DNA of 64,000 nt from NCBI RefSeq assembly GCF_018613415.1, contig NZ_JAGGQG010000002.1, positions 833,438 to 897,437 of the forward strand. Direction: 5' to 3'. Under the pieces are notes generated by a model, which was not told the origin of the DNA, made no database searches, and saw nothing but the letters and a program-made list of their open reading frames with translations. Shown here in pieces: positions 24,916-35,620 of the stretch. The DNA is from Bacillus sp. ISL-18. Lineage in GTDB: Bacteria > Bacillota > Bacilli > Bacillales > Cytobacillaceae. Every line of letters begins with the position of its first letter. The stretch's first letter is position 1. The translations under genes were made by a program, and so were the position numbers.

Positions 24916-27528
24916 ATGGCTGGTTATACGCCGATGATACAACAATATCTAACGATTAAGGCAGATTACCAAGATGCCTTTTTATTTTTTCGCTTAGGCG
25001 ACTTTTATGAAATGTTTTTTGACGATGCCATTAACGCATCGCAGGAACTAGAAATCACGCTTACAAGCCGTGAGGGCGGCTCGGAAGATCGAATCCCTAT
25101 GTGCGGTGTGCCTTATCATTCCGCACCCAACTATATTGAACAATTGATTTCAAAAGGCTATAAAGTAGCCATTTGCGAGCAAATGGAAGATCCAAGACAA
25201 ACAAAAGGCATGGTAAAAAGGGAAGTTGTTCAGCTTATCACGCCGGGTACCGTAATGGATGGAAAAGGGTTAACAGACAAAGAGAACAACTATCTTGCAT
25301 CCATTACAGCCTTTGGCGACCAAACCTATGGATTTGCTTACAACGATATCTCAACTGGAGAGAGCCGGGTCACACTCCTTTCCACTAATTTTGACGAAGT
25401 TCTCAACGAATTGGCGGTCTTAAGTGCCAAAGAGGTTGTGGTTGCCAGTAATTTTGATGGGGAACTGCAAAAGAAGATGCGTGAACGAGATGTGCTAGCG
25501 ATTTCGATAGAAGATAACAGTTCAATAGAAATGAACTTTGCCCATCTGCTTGAAGGTCTGAATCAGGAAAAATTAAAGCAAACGGCAGCAAGGCTGTTTC
25601 ATTATTTATTCCGCTCACAGAAGAGAAGTCTTGACCATTTGCAACCTGTAACGACGTATCAAATTCAGCAATATATGAAAATCGATTACTATTCAAAACG
25701 AAATCTCGAACTAACCGAAACGATTCGTTCAAAGGGAAAAAGAGGCTCCTTGTTATGGCTGCTTGATGAAACAAAAACAGCCATGGGTGGACGGATGCTA
25801 AAGCACTGGATCGATCGGCCGTTGATTCAGCAATCAGAAATTGAGCAGCGGCATAATTTGGTGGATGTGCTCATCCAACATTATTTTGAGCGTCAGGAGC
25901 TCCGTGAAAACTTAAAAGAAGTTTACGATTTAGAGAGATTAGCCGGACGGGTGGCGTTTGGAAATGTAAATGCCCGTGATTTAGTTCAGCTAAAGCGCTC
26001 CTTAATGCAGGTCCCTTTTTTAAAACAAATCCTGTTTGGAATGCAAAATGAGCAAATGAATGAAATTGCTGAAAAGCTTGACCCCTGTGAAGAGGTAACC
26101 GACCTCCTTGAACAGGCCATTGTGGATAATCCACCGCTTTCTTTAAAAGAAGGAAATATCATTCGCGACGGCTATCATGATCAGCTCGATCAATATCGGG
26201 ATGCCAGCCGCAACGGAAAAACGTGGATTGCCCAGCTAGAACGGGAAGAACGCGAGAAAACCGGAATTAAGTCCTTAAAAGTTGGCTATAATCGTGTATT
26301 TGGCTATTATATCGAGGTTACCCGTGCGAACCTGCACCTTTTAACAGAAGGGCAATATGAGCGGAAGCAGACGTTAACCAATGCTGAACGTTTTATTACA
26401 CCGGAATTAAAAGAAAAAGAGGCTTTAATTTTACAAGCGGAAGAAAAATGCGGAGAGCTGGAATATGATTTATTCACCGGAATCCGCGAAATGGTTAAGG
26501 AACAAATCCCGCGTTTGCAGGCATTAGCCAAAGCCGTTAGTGAATTAGACGTTTTACAATGTTTTGCTCAAGTCAGTGAAGAACGCCGTTATGTCAAGCC
26601 GCAATTTTCGAATGAGCGCCGGGTTGTACTGAAGGATGGCCGTCATCCGGTTGTAGAAAAAGTGTTGAACACACAAGAATATGTGCCAAACGACTGCATG
26701 ATGGACAGCGATCGAGAAGTCCTCTTAATCACAGGACCTAATATGTCTGGTAAAAGTACGTACATGCGGCAAATCGCTCTGATCGCGATATTGGGGCAAA
26801 TTGGCTGCTATGTCCCAGCATCAGAAGCAGTATTGCCGATTTTTGATCAGGTCTTTACCCGGATCGGGGCAGCGGACGATTTGATTTCTGGACAAAGTAC
26901 CTTTATGGTGGAAATGCTTGAGGCAAAAAATGCGATTGCAAATGCAACGCAAAATAGTTTAATTTTATTCGATGAAATCGGCCGGGGAACATCCACCTAT
27001 GACGGGATGGCCCTTGCACAGGCGATTATTGAATACATTCATGAGCGAATTGGAGCGAAGACCTTATTTTCAACCCATTATCATGAGCTAACCGTGTTAG
27101 AGGAAGAACTTTCGAAATTGAAAAATATTCATGTTAGTGCAATTGAACATAACGGCAAGGTAGTTTTCCTTCATAAAATTAAAGAAGGTCCTGCTGATAA
27201 AAGTTACGGTATTCATGTAGCGCAGCTGGCGGAACTACCGGCGGAGTTAATTAAACGGGCGAGTGAAATTTTAGCAGAACTGGAACAGACAGATGCTCAG
27301 ACAGCTCCCGTGAAAAAAGTGGTCGAGCAGCCCGTCGCAGAGGTGGAAAAACCAGTGGAGCAGCCGGCCCAGTTATCCTTTTTCGATGAGCCCGCATCAC
27401 CGAAAAAAGCGGAGCCAACTCCTAAAGAAAAACGAGTGTTAGAGAAGATTAAAGAAATCGATTTATTAGATGTAACTCCATTACAAGCGATTAACCTGCT
27501 GTATGAGCTCCAGAAAAAGTTAAAGTAA
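24916..27528 (+). CDS. mutS: DNA mismatch repair protein MutS
   Basis: An 870-residue MutS that recognises mismatches and recruits MutL. The mismatch-binding Phe-X-Glu is in '[14 protein letters not shown]' near residue 35, Walker A is '[13 protein letters not shown]' at about 606, Walker B '[16 protein letters not shown]' at about 682, and the helix-turn-helix tail is present. A Pro/Glu-rich linker at about 795-840 precedes the C-terminal '[20 protein letters not shown]' tetramerisation segment. mutL starts 13 bp downstream, so the pair is an operon. The usual cotE neighbour upstream is absent here. Confidence 0.97.
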   Translation: MAGYTPMIQQYLTIKADYQDAFLFFRLGDFYEMFFDDAINASQELEITLTSREGGSEDRIPMCGVPYHSAPNYIEQLISKGYKVAICEQMEDPRQTKGMVKREVVQLITPGTVMDGKGLTDKENNYLASITAFGDQTYGFAYNDISTGESRVTLLSTNFDEVLNELAVLSAKEVVVASNFDGELQKKMRERDVLAISIEDNSSIEMNFAHLLEGLNQEKLKQTAARLFHYLFRSQKRSLDHLQPVTTYQIQQYMKIDYYSKRNLELTETIRSKGKRGSLLWLLDETKTAMGGRMLKHWIDRPLIQQSEIEQRHNLVDVLIQHYFERQELRENLKEVYDLERLAGRVAFGNVNARDLVQLKRSLMQVPFLKQILFGMQNEQMNEIAEKLDPCEEVTDLLEQAIVDNPPLSLKEGNIIRDGYHDQLDQYRDASRNGKTWIAQLEREEREKTGIKSLKVGYNRVFGYYIEVTRANLHLLTEGQYERKQTLTNAERFITPELKEKEALILQAEEKCGELEYDLFTGIREMVKEQIPRLQALAKAVSELDVLQCFAQVSEERRYVKPQFSNERRVVLKDGRHPVVEKVLNTQEYVPNDCMMDSDREVLLITGPNMSGKSTYMRQIALIAILGQIGCYVPASEAVLPIFDQVFTRIGAADDLISGQSTFMVEMLEAKNAIANATQNSLILFDEIGRGTSTYDGMALAQAIIEYIHERIGAKTLFSTHYHELTVLEEELSKLKNIHVSAIEHNGKVVFLHKIKEGPADKSYGIHVAQLAELPAELIKRASEILAELEQTDAQTAPVKKVVEQPVAEVEKPVEQPAQLSFFDEPASPKKAEPTPKEKRVLEKIKEIDLLDVTPLQAINLLYELQKKLK

Positions 27529-27541
27529 GGGGGCTTTATTG

Positions 27542-29470
27542 ATGGGCAAGATTATTCAATTAGATGAAATTTTATCAAATAAAATTGCGGCAGGAGAGGT
27601 TGTCGAACGGCCTGCTTCTGTCGTGAAAGAACTGGTTGAAAATGCGATTGATGCTGGCAGTACGGTGATTGAAATTGAAATCGAAGAGGCCGGGCTCGCT
27701 AAAATCCGCATTACAGACAACGGCTATGGGATTGAGGAAGAGGACGTATTAATTGCCTTTCAGCGCCATGCCACCAGTAAGATTAAAAATGAAAATGACT
27801 TATTCCGGATTCGCACGCTCGGATTCCGTGGCGAAGCTCTGCCGAGTATTGCCTCCGTTTCCAGACTGGAGATGAAGACTTCGACAGGGGAAGGTGCCGG
27901 AAACAGAGTGGTGATTGAGGGCGGCAAGGTTGAGGTTTTTGAAAAAGCATCGGCTCGACGCGGTACCGATCTTACGATTACGGATTTATTTTACAATACG
28001 CCTGCTCGTTTGAAATATATGAAAACCATTCATACAGAGCTTGGCAACATTACGGATGTTGTGAACCGCTTGGCGCTTTCCCATCCTGAGGTAGCATTTC
28101 GGTTAATTCATAATGAGCGGAAACTGTTGCAAACGAACGGAAACGGCGATGTCCGCCAAGTGTTGGCGGCGATTTATGGGATGGCTATTGCGAAACAGCT
28201 TGTCCCGGTTTCCGGTAAATCGCTAGATTATACGATTAGCGGTTTTGCCTCAATGCCGGAAGTAACAAGGGCTTCAAGAAACTATATTTCTACGATGATT
28301 AATGGCCGTTTTATCAGGAACTACGCTTTGGCGAAGGCTATTCAGGAAGGGTACCATACGTTGCTTCCAATCGGACGATTTCCGATTGTTCTTCTTAATA
28401 TTGAGATGGACCCGCTCTTGGTTGATGTCAATGTGCACCCATCGAAAATGGAGGTCCGCATCAGTAAGGAAGCCGAACTGAATGAGCTGGTCACCACAAT
28501 GATTAAGGATACCTTTAAATCGAAAATCTTGATCCCAACCGCTTACACACCTGTGAAAAAAGAAGAACCCAAATCAGAGCAAACGGCGTTCGTTTTGGAT
28601 GAAGGGACGCCACATACAAGTAAGCTGATCGAAACTCCGTGGGAGCGTCCGGTATTTGCTCAAACGGTTCAAGAAACGACGACGATTCCGGTTCCAAGAT
28701 TTGACTATGTTCCAGTTAAGCAGGAGGTACCAAAGTTTGCAATTTCGGATGAAACTCCTTTTGAACCCAATGAGGAAACGTTTGAACCAGAGTATTTCGA
28801 TCATGCGTCAACGTCTGAAAGCGAACCAACTGATGGTCAGCCACAGACAGAGTATCATGCGCCTGTTGATTCCGATGATATCAAAAGTAGGATCCCGCGT
28901 CTTTATCCCATTGGTCAAATGCATGGGACGTATATTTTTGCGCAGAATGAAAATGGCTTATATATTATCGACCAGCACGCCGCCCAGGAACGATTGAAAT
29001 ATGAGTATTTCCGCGAAAAAGTAGGACAAGTTCAGTCCGAGCTACAAGAAATGCTGGTGCCGATTACTTTGGAGTATTCAACTGATGAATATGTCAAAAT
29101 AACAGAGAATCTTAGTGAACTAGAAAAAGTCGGTGTGTTCCTTGAGGAATTCGGTTTGAATAGTTTTATTGTCCGCTCGCATCCGCAATGGTTTCCTAAA
29201 GGGGAAGAGAAGCAGATTATAGAGGATATGATTGAACAGGTATTATTGATGAAAAAGGTCGATATTAAGAGGCTTCGGGAAGAGGCGGCGATCATGATGA
29301 GCTGTAAAGCCTCAATTAAAGCGAACCGCCATCTGCGAAATGATGAAATCCAGGCGCTTCTCGATGATCTCCGCAAAGCATCTGACCCGTTTACCTGTCC
29401 GCACGGCAGACCGATTATCGTTCACTATTCGATTTATGAGATGGAGAAGATGTTTAAACGGGTGATGTAG
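27542..29470 (+). CDS. mutL: DNA mismatch repair protein MutL
   Basis: A 642-residue MutL. The N-terminal GHKL ATPase shows '[20 protein letters not shown]', 'DNGYGI' and '[15 protein letters not shown]'. The C-terminal nicking-endonuclease signature DQHA(X)2E(X)4E is '[12 protein letters not shown]' at about residue 477, with '[13 protein letters not shown]' and 'CPHGRP' completing the metal site. The central linker (about 340-450) is acidic and poorly ordered. TAAGGGGG serves the ATG at 27542. The last codons overlap the first unit of a 51-bp repeat array. Confidence 0.97.
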   Translation: MGKIIQLDEILSNKIAAGEVVERPASVVKELVENAIDAGSTVIEIEIEEAGLAKIRITDNGYGIEEEDVLIAFQRHATSKIKNENDLFRIRTLGFRGEALPSIASVSRLEMKTSTGEGAGNRVVIEGGKVEVFEKASARRGTDLTITDLFYNTPARLKYMKTIHTELGNITDVVNRLALSHPEVAFRLIHNERKLLQTNGNGDVRQVLAAIYGMAIAKQLVPVSGKSLDYTISGFASMPEVTRASRNYISTMINGRFIRNYALAKAIQEGYHTLLPIGRFPIVLLNIEMDPLLVDVNVHPSKMEVRISKEAELNELVTTMIKDTFKSKILIPTAYTPVKKEEPKSEQTAFVLDEGTPHTSKLIETPWERPVFAQTVQETTTIPVPRFDYVPVKQEVPKFAISDETPFEPNEETFEPEYFDHASTSESEPTDGQPQTEYHAPVDSDDIKSRIPRLYPIGQMHGTYIFAQNENGLYIIDQHAAQERLKYEYFREKVGQVQSELQEMLVPITLEYSTDEYVKITENLSELEKVGVFLEEFGLNSFIVRSHPQWFPKGEEKQIIEDMIEQVLLMKKVDIKRLREEAAIMMSCKASIKANRHLRNDEIQALLDDLRKASDPFTCPHGRPIIVHYSIYEMEKMFKRVM

Positions 29471-29715
29471 TATGTTATTGTGACCGTGAGATCTGTAAAA
29501 TGAGGTGGAACGGTCACAATAAAAAATTATTATACCCGTTTAAGCTGAAAAAGAGAGTGGTCGGTCACAATAAAAGAGAATAGTGCCCGTGGACTCCGAA
29601 AAAAAGGTGGACCGGTCACAATAAAAGAGAATTATGCCCGTGGACCCTGAAAAAGAGGGAAGCCGGTCACAATAAAAGAAATTTGTGCCCGAGATATCCG
29701 AAAAAAAGAGTACAC
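29461..29715. repeat. Degenerate tandem array, exact 51-bp period (GGTCACAATAAAA core)
   Basis: GGTCACAATAAAA occurs at 29512, 29563, 29614 and 29665, exactly 51 bp apart. Each unit also carries a mid-unit ACCCG/GCCCG block about 24 bp later and an AGCTGAAAAA/CCGAAAAA block. A more diverged unit at 29461 covers the mutL stop codon, and the array fades around 29716. It fills most of the spacer between mutL and the convergent mreBH gene. An inverted copy of the core (ATTGTGACCGT) lies near 29477. I do not recognise the family. Confidence 0.85.
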
Positions 29716-29768
29716 ACTCAAAAAAAGAACTGTGCCGCTAGAAAACAACACAAAACTATGAAAATAAC

Positions 29769-29802
29769 AAAAGGCTGCAGGAAAACATCCTGCAGCCTTT
29801 TA
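29769..29802 (-). terminator. Terminator of mreBH (probably bidirectional)
   Basis: The stem AAAAGGCTGCAGG / CCTGCAGCCTTTT with a 7-nt loop carries its own A and T tracts and lies just beyond the mreBH stop. It can also stop transcription coming from mutL. Confidence 0.88.
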
Positions 29803-29809
29803 AAATACC

Positions 29810-30817
29810 CTATTTTACCCCAACATGAATCTTATTAATAAACTGCAATGCCTGTCCAGTCCCAACAGCCACCGATTCCAATGGACTTGATGCCAGCTGA
29901 ACCGGAACAAAAATCTCCTCGCTCAACCAGGCTTCCATTCCATTTAACAACGAACCGCCGCCAGTCAGAATCACGCCTCGATCGACAATATCACCGCTCA
30001 ACTCGGCTGGGCAATCCTCGAGCGTGGCGCGGATCGCCTCCATAATATGCAACAAGGATTCTCTAATCGCATTCCGAATCTCATAGGATGATAGTTGAAC
30101 CGTTTTTGGTAAACCAGTTACGAGGTCCCGGCCGCGCACATCCATAAACTTTTCCTCATGGTCGACCAGGGCATAACCAATTTCCATTTTAATATTCTCA
30201 GCGGTTCTCTCCCCGATTAATACATTGTACACCTTGCGGACATGTTGAATAATATCGTCATCCAAACGATCGCCGCCTATTTTAATAGAATGGCAGGCTA
30301 CTACACCGCCAAAGGAAATAATCGCTACTTCCGTATTCCCCCCGCCGATATCAACGACCACATTGGCAACTGGCTCATCAACAGGCATACCTGCCCCAAT
30401 TGCCGCTGCAACAGGTTCTTCAATGAGTGAGATCTTTTTTGCACCAGCATTTCGGACCGCATCCTGGATTGCTCTGCGCTCAACACTAGTAGAACCCGAC
30501 GGAATGCAAACCACCACATTAGGCTTGCGAAGGGCCAAACCTAATTTCTTAGAAGCTTTCCGCATTACGTTTTTAAGCATTTCAGTAGTAACATCAAAAT
30601 CAGCGATAACCCCATCTTTTAATGGGCGAATGGCGACAATTTTTTCCGGTGTCTTACCGATCATCTCTTTCGCTTCGATTCCAACTGCAACTACATTTTT
30701 TGTCTCTGTATCTATTACCACAACCGATGGCTCGTTTAGTACGATTCCTTTACTCTTGCTATATACCAATATATTAGCGGTTCCTAAATCAATCCCAATA
30801 TCAAAATTAGAAAGCAT
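29810..30817 (-). CDS. mreBH: Rod-shape determining actin homologue, MreBH type
   Basis: A 335-residue bacterial actin that guides lateral wall synthesis. The ATPase motifs are '[18 protein letters not shown]' (phosphate 1), '[19 protein letters not shown]' (phosphate 2) and '[14 protein letters not shown]' (adenosine). The sequence follows Bacillus MreBH ('[18 protein letters not shown]', '[20 protein letters not shown]') more closely than MreB or Mbl as I recall them. It sits alone between mutL and miaA, not in an mreBCD operon, which also fits MreBH. Confidence 0.87.
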   Translation of the reverse strand: MLSNFDIGIDLGTANILVYSKSKGIVLNEPSVVVIDTETKNVVAVGIEAKEMIGKTPEKIVAIRPLKDGVIADFDVTTEMLKNVMRKASKKLGLALRKPNVVVCIPSGSTSVERRAIQDAVRNAGAKKISLIEEPVAAAIGAGMPVDEPVANVVVDIGGGNTEVAIISFGGVVACHSIKIGGDRLDDDIIQHVRKVYNVLIGERTAENIKMEIGYALVDHEEKFMDVRGRDLVTGLPKTVQLSSYEIRNAIRESLLHIMEAIRATLEDCPAELSGDIVDRGVILTGGGSLLNGMEAWLSEEIFVPVQLASSPLESVAVGTGQALQFINKIHVGVK

Positions 30818-31122
30818 TTTTATTCACCTATTCCTCAATTTTTAAATACATTAAAAGCTACGTTTAAGACTAACATGAATGTGGGGGTAAATAGCTTTTT
30901 GTAAATGAACCGTTATCGATTTGTAACCTTTTAAATTTATTTGTCATATTTTGAAGGAATATGTTATAAAAATTCATTTACCTCATAACGCATAAGAAAC
31001 AAAATTTTTGTATATACTTGTTTGATGTTCTACTGCTTTACAAAATTGTGTTAACATGTAGTGATGGCAGCAGTCAAAATCGCCTTCAACACTGAAAAAA
31101 AGCATAAGGCAGTGAGAAAATA
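30818..31122. other. Divergent promoter region between mreBH and miaA
   Basis: 305 bp of AT-rich DNA with no open frame. It must hold both promoters, but no -35/-10 pair stands out; the region around 31040-31070 (TTTACA...TAGTGA) is only a weak candidate for miaA. No riboswitch-like structure is seen. Confidence 0.4.
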
Positions 31123-32079
31123 GTGGATTCCAACCAAAAATTAATCGTGATCATTGGTCCTACCGCAGTGGGAAAAACAAATTTGAGCATCGAAATGGCC
31201 AAACGCTACGATGGAGAGATTATCTCGGGTGACTCCATGCAGATCTATCGTGGTATGGATATCGGGACAGCAAAAATAACGGAAGAAGAAATGCAGGGTA
31301 TCCCGCACCATTTAATTGATATCAAGGAGCCGGAAGAAAATTTTTCCGTTGCAGAATTTCAACTCTTGGTTCGTGCTAAAATAAATGAGATTGCCAAAAG
31401 GGGAAAGCTTCCGATCATCGTTGGCGGAACAGGGTTATACATCCAGTCCGTTATTTATGACTATCAATTTTCAGATGTACCTGGTGATGAAGCTTTTCGG
31501 CTTAAGCTAGAGGAACGAGCAAAGCAAATCGGTAATGAAGCATTGTACAAAGAATTACAAGCGATTGACCCAGATAGTGCTGCACAAATTCATCCGAATA
31601 ATGTGAGAAGGGTGATTCGGGCACTGGAGATATTCCATCTGACAGGTAAAACGATGAAGGATTTTCAGAAGAAACAGCAGCCGGATCTGATGTATGAGAC
31701 AGCGCTTGTCGGATTATCGATGGAACGGGAAAAGCTTTACGAGCGTATTAACCGAAGAGTAGATATAATGGTTGAGCAAGGACTGCTAGATGAGGTAAAA
31801 TCCTTATACAACCAAGGCTTACGTAATTGCCAGTCGATTCAGGCAATCGGATATAAAGAAATTTATGACTATTTAGATGGCAGCGTAACCTGGGAGGAAG
31901 CCGTTGAGCAGCTAAAACAAAACTCGAGGAGATATGCAAAAAGGCAGTTGACTTGGTTTCGTAACAAAATGGATGTACAATGGTTTGATATGACATATGT
32001 GAACAATTTCGCAAAAAAAATAGCGGAAATTTCACAATATGTTGAAGGAAAGCTTCAAGTAAAATCGAATACATATTAG
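31123..32079 (+). CDS. miaA: tRNA dimethylallyltransferase
   Basis: A 318-residue MiaA, which adds the isopentenyl group to A37 of tRNAs that read U-starting codons. The P-loop is '[12 protein letters not shown]', followed by '[18 protein letters not shown]', '[16 protein letters not shown]' and '[11 protein letters not shown]'. The start is a GTG. It is 26 bp upstream of hfq, the standard arrangement. Confidence 0.96.
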   Translation: MDSNQKLIVIIGPTAVGKTNLSIEMAKRYDGEIISGDSMQIYRGMDIGTAKITEEEMQGIPHHLIDIKEPEENFSVAEFQLLVRAKINEIAKRGKLPIIVGGTGLYIQSVIYDYQFSDVPGDEAFRLKLEERAKQIGNEALYKELQAIDPDSAAQIHPNNVRRVIRALEIFHLTGKTMKDFQKKQQPDLMYETALVGLSMEREKLYERINRRVDIMVEQGLLDEVKSLYNQGLRNCQSIQAIGYKEIYDYLDGSVTWEEAVEQLKQNSRRYAKRQLTWFRNKMDVQWFDMTYVNNFAKKIAEISQYVEGKLQVKSNTY

Positions 32080-32105
32080 TAGAGATAAAAGAGGAGGATA
32101 TACGA

Positions 32106-32336
32106 ATGAAAACAACCATCAATATTCAAGATCAATTTTTGAACCAGTGCCGTAAAGACAACACCAATGTAACGGTGTTCCTTCTAAATGGGTTTCAATT
32201 AAGAGGCCAAATTAAGGGCTTTGATAATTTTACCGTATTATTTGAATCAGAGGGTAAACAGCAATTGGTATTTAAGCACGCAATTTCCACGTTTGCACCG
32301 CAGCGCAATGTCCAGCTTGAATTGGATAATCAATAA
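32106..32336 (+). CDS. hfq: RNA chaperone Hfq
   Basis: A 76-residue Sm-like RNA-binding protein that forms hexamers. The Sm1 motif is '[20 protein letters not shown]' and the Sm2 motif is '[11 protein letters not shown]', with Phe where many homologues have Tyr. GAGGAGG precedes the ATG. It follows miaA closely and ends at an intrinsic terminator. Confidence 0.96.
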   Translation: MKTTINIQDQFLNQCRKDNTNVTVFLLNGFQLRGQIKGFDNFTVLFESEGKQQLVFKHAISTFAPQRNVQLELDNQ

Positions 32337-32349
32337 ACTAGTATCAAAA

Positions 32350-32380
32350 TGGAGCCCTCAACCCTTGGGCTCTTTTTTTA
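32350..32380 (+). terminator. Intrinsic terminator after hfq
   Basis: Stem GAGCCC / GGGCTC with a 9-nt loop, followed by a run of seven T. Confidence 0.88.
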
Positions 32381-32529
32381 TTTCTAAAAATAAAGGAAAT
32401 CTTCTTTAATGAATTGCAAGGGTTGTGAATACACATAGAGGGAAGGATTATGCCTAACCTAAAACACTTCTGAGTAGCTTAAATCATGCTACCTTACGTA
32501 TACTGTCTGCAGAATGAGAGGTGATAGCT

Positions 32530-33477
32530 TTGGATCAACCAATTCAAACGAAAAGTAACGGCCAAATAAGGGTGGTTCTCAACTCACATGAAAGAACTTC
32601 GATAAGAAAAGAGGTACCCGATTTTCAAGTTGTTCCAAAGGTCATTCCCCCAGAGCATACCGCACTAAAAGAAATTGAAGAGGAGCTCGGGGCATTGGTT
32701 GGCATGGAAGAAATGAAACGCATGATTAAAGAAATTTATGCTTGGATTTATGTGAACAAGAAGCGTGAGGAAATGGGGCTGAAGGCAAGAAAGCAAGCCC
32801 TCCATATGATGTTTAAAGGGAATCCTGGAACAGGGAAAACAACGGTTGCTAGGTTAATTGGCAAACTTTTCCAAAAGATGAATGTACTCTCCAAAGGCCA
32901 CTTAATTGAGGCGGAGCGGGCCGACCTCGTCGGTGAGTATATTGGTCATACTGCTCAAAAAACGAGGGATTTAGTGAAGAAAGCCCAAGGCGGAATCTTG
33001 TTCATTGATGAGGCCTACTCGCTAGGGCGCGGCGGGGAAAAGGATTTTGGCAAGGAAGCGATCGATACATTGGTCAAACATATGGAGGATAAGCAGCATG
33101 AGTTTATTTTAATTCTTGCCGGGTATTCGCGGGAAATGGAACATTTTTTAACATTAAATCCTGGTCTTCATTCGCGGTTTCCCTTGGTGATTGATTTTCC
33201 CGATTATAATATCGAGCAGCTGATGGATATTGCCAGCAGGATGTTAAAAGAAAGAGAGTATACGCTAAGCCATGAGGCGGAGAAAAAATTCAAGGACCAT
33301 TTGATTTGGGTAAAGGCGGTTTTAAATCCTACTAGTTTTTCAAACGGCCGGTATGTCCGCAACGTCATCGAAAAATCAGTTCGAGCACAGGCAATGAGAC
33401 TATTGATGCTAAATAGCTATGACAGACACGAATTAATGACCCTGCGAAGTAATGATTTAATATTCGAGGAAGATTAA
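32530..33477 (+). CDS. spoVK: Stage V sporulation protein K (AAA+ ATPase)
   Basis: A 315-residue CbxX/CfxQ-type AAA+ ATPase needed for spore maturation in B. subtilis. Walker A is 'GNPGTGKTTVARLIGKLF', Walker B 'ILFIDEAYSLGRGG' and sensor 1 'FILILAGYSREM'. The TTG at 32530 is 7 bp from AGAGGTG and is preferred to the GTG at 32521, which lies inside that site. The order hfq-spoVK-hflX is conserved, here with a minus-strand gene between spoVK and hflX. A mother-cell sigma promoter is expected, but I could not place it. Confidence 0.92.
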   Translation: MDQPIQTKSNGQIRVVLNSHERTSIRKEVPDFQVVPKVIPPEHTALKEIEEELGALVGMEEMKRMIKEIYAWIYVNKKREEMGLKARKQALHMMFKGNPGTGKTTVARLIGKLFQKMNVLSKGHLIEAERADLVGEYIGHTAQKTRDLVKKAQGGILFIDEAYSLGRGGEKDFGKEAIDTLVKHMEDKQHEFILILAGYSREMEHFLTLNPGLHSRFPLVIDFPDYNIEQLMDIASRMLKEREYTLSHEAEKKFKDHLIWVKAVLNPTSFSNGRYVRNVIEKSVRAQAMRLLMLNSYDRHELMTLRSNDLIFEED

Positions 33478-33490
33478 TAACAAATAGAAA

Positions 33491-33525
33491 AAAACGGCGG
33501 AATCATCATCCGCCGATTTGTTTTT
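33491..33525. terminator. Bidirectional intrinsic terminator
   Basis: Stem CGGCGGA / TCCGCCG with a 7-nt loop, A-rich on the left and T-rich on the right, between the convergent spoVK and TRIC genes. Confidence 0.82.
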
Positions 33526-34144
33526 GATTATGAACTTTTTGGGAAACTCCAAGATGTCGGGAAGGAAGCTTCCAATCAAAGGTATAAGACAGTACTCGTA
33601 AGCCGGTTACGATCACAAATAGAGTATATAATTGCCAAGAATCAACAGCAATCTCAAGACCAATCATTAGACCGGCCAGGATAGCCCAAACCGCATAAAT
33701 TTCTGCTCTCAACACGATTGGTTTCCTGCCGGCAAGCAGATCACGAATAATCCCCCCGCCAATCCCAGTTAAAACAGCGGCCACAATTACCGCACTTAGC
33801 GGATGGTTCATTTTCTCGGCATAAATCGCACCCTGAATCGCAAAGGCGGACAGGCCAATGGCATCAAAAAGGTTGCCCCATTTTTGCCAATGCCGCAGCA
33901 GGTTAGTGGGAAATAAAAACACCGCTGTAATCGACAACAGGGCAATTTGAAAAAATAACCCCTGTCCCCATAACGCTGATACTGGTACGCCAATTAACAG
34001 ATTCCGTATCGCGCCGCCGCCAAACGCTGTAACAATTCCTAAAATATAAACTCCTAATATATCATAATCCTCTTCCATTGCCACAATGGCACCGCTGACA
34101 GCAAAGGCAATGGTTCCGATCATACTTAAAACTTCCCATGTCAT
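33506..34144 (-). CDS. Trimeric intracellular cation channel (TRIC) family protein
   Basis: A 212-residue membrane protein with about seven helices arranged as two related halves. Each half carries the TRIC signature: 'FGGGAIRNLLIG' and 'IGGGIIRDLLAG'. Prokaryotic TRIC proteins (formerly UPF0126) conduct monovalent cations as trimers. The ATG at 34144 follows AGAGGGG; an upstream in-frame ATG at 34183 would add 13 unlikely residues. The last residues overlap the bidirectional terminator. Confidence 0.88.
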   Translation of the reverse strand: MTWEVLSMIGTIAFAVSGAIVAMEEDYDILGVYILGIVTAFGGGAIRNLLIGVPVSALWGQGLFFQIALLSITAVFLFPTNLLRHWQKWGNLFDAIGLSAFAIQGAIYAEKMNHPLSAVIVAAVLTGIGGGIIRDLLAGRKPIVLRAEIYAVWAILAGLMIGLEIAVDSWQLYTLFVIVTGLRVLSYTFDWKLPSRHLGVSQKVHNQKQIGG

Positions 34145-34346
34145 AGTTGATTTCCCCTCTGTTGTAAGGTCACAAACACACAATGCTAATAGTAAAAACC
34201 GATCTCAAATGAACAATAAAATTTTATCATGATGACGGAAAAATACAACATTTATTTTATTATCTAAAAGCTTGGGGAAAATTAGTGATTACAAAGTTTT
34301 TTTGTTATGATGAGAGATAAGAACAGTTAAGGAAGGAAGGATGCCT

Positions 34347-35606
34347 GTGGAACAAAAGGAAACGAAAGAAAAGGTCATTCTCGTTGGCTGTCAAACAAAC
34401 GGGGAAGAGGATTCACGTTTTGACTATTCGATGGAAGAGTTAGGAGCACTAACTGAAACCGCTCAAGGAGAGGTCATTGCTTCCGTAATCCAAAAACGAG
34501 ACCGTGTCCACCCCGCGACCTATATTGGCAAAGGGAAAGTAGAAGAACTGAGAGCACTCGTGGAAGAGGTCGAGGCAGACATCGTCATCTTTAATGATGA
34601 ACTTTCACCAAGCCAAAAAAGAAATCTCGGCTCAGAAATAGAAGCACGGATTATTGACCGGACCCAGCTCATTTTAGATATATTTGCGCAAAGAGCGCGT
34701 TCAAAAGAAGGAAAGCTGCAGGTTGAGCTCGCACAGCTGCAATACATACTTCCCCGCTTGGCTGGACAAGGTACAGCGCTATCAAGACTTGGTGCCGGAA
34801 TCGGGACTAGAGGGCCAGGGGAAACAAAACTTGAATCTGACCGAAGACATATTCGCCGCAGAATCGATGATATTAAGAGCCAGCTTTCCGTTATTGTTCA
34901 GCACCGGGACAGATACCGGGAGCGCAGGAAGAAAAATAAGACCTTTCAAGTCGCGATTGTCGGTTATACAAATGCGGGCAAATCGACACTCTTTAATCGA
35001 TTATCAGAAGCGGAGTCATATGAGGAAAATCAATTGTTTGCGACACTCGATCCGATGACACGCAAATTGATTTTACCAAGTGGCTTTTTAGCCTTAATAA
35101 CGGATACAGTAGGATTTATTCAAGACCTGCCAACCACGTTGATTGCCGCATTCCGCTCAACACTTGAGGAAGTAAAGGAAGCAGATTTGCTTCTACATGT
35201 GGTCGATATGTCCAATCCAGACTATTATCAGCATGAAAAGACGGTGAAAAAGTTACTGGATGACTTAGATGTAAAAGATATCCCGCAAATAACCGTGTAT
35301 AATAAAAGAGATATTCAACATCCTGATTTTGTTCCCACAGCGGGTACGACAACCGTCTTCATTAGTGCCTTTGATGAAACGGATCGTCATTCTTTAAAGG
35401 ACCAAATCGAGAAAGTTGTCATGGACATGATGGAGTCCTACGAAGTGCGCATTCCTTCAACGGAAGGGAAACTGCTTTCACAATTGAAAAATGAGACCAT
35501 CCTCCGAGAACTTGTTTTTGATGAGGAAGGACAATTTTACCGTTGTAAAGGGTATACGCTTGCGGATCATCAAATTTCCGGACAATTACAGAAATTCACG
35601 ATATAG
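34347..35606 (+). CDS. hflX: Ribosome-associated GTPase HflX
   Basis: A 419-residue GTPase that splits or rescues stalled ribosomes. The N-terminal HflX domain ends in a glycine-rich '[16 protein letters not shown]'. The G-domain motifs are G1 '[14 protein letters not shown]', G3 '[10 protein letters not shown]' and G4 'NKRD'. The ATG at 34341 abuts GGAAGGAAGG; the GTG at 34347 has better spacing and matches the usual N-terminus. It is followed 14 bp later by ynbB. Confidence 0.94.
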   Translation: MEQKETKEKVILVGCQTNGEEDSRFDYSMEELGALTETAQGEVIASVIQKRDRVHPATYIGKGKVEELRALVEEVEADIVIFNDELSPSQKRNLGSEIEARIIDRTQLILDIFAQRARSKEGKLQVELAQLQYILPRLAGQGTALSRLGAGIGTRGPGETKLESDRRHIRRRIDDIKSQLSVIVQHRDRYRERRKKNKTFQVAIVGYTNAGKSTLFNRLSEAESYEENQLFATLDPMTRKLILPSGFLALITDTVGFIQDLPTTLIAAFRSTLEEVKEADLLLHVVDMSNPDYYQHEKTVKKLLDDLDVKDIPQITVYNKRDIQHPDFVPTAGTTTVFISAFDETDRHSLKDQIEKVVMDMMESYEVRIPSTEGKLLSQLKNETILRELVFDEEGQFYRCKGYTLADHQISGQLQKFTI

Positions 35607-35620
35607 ATTGGAGTAACAAC

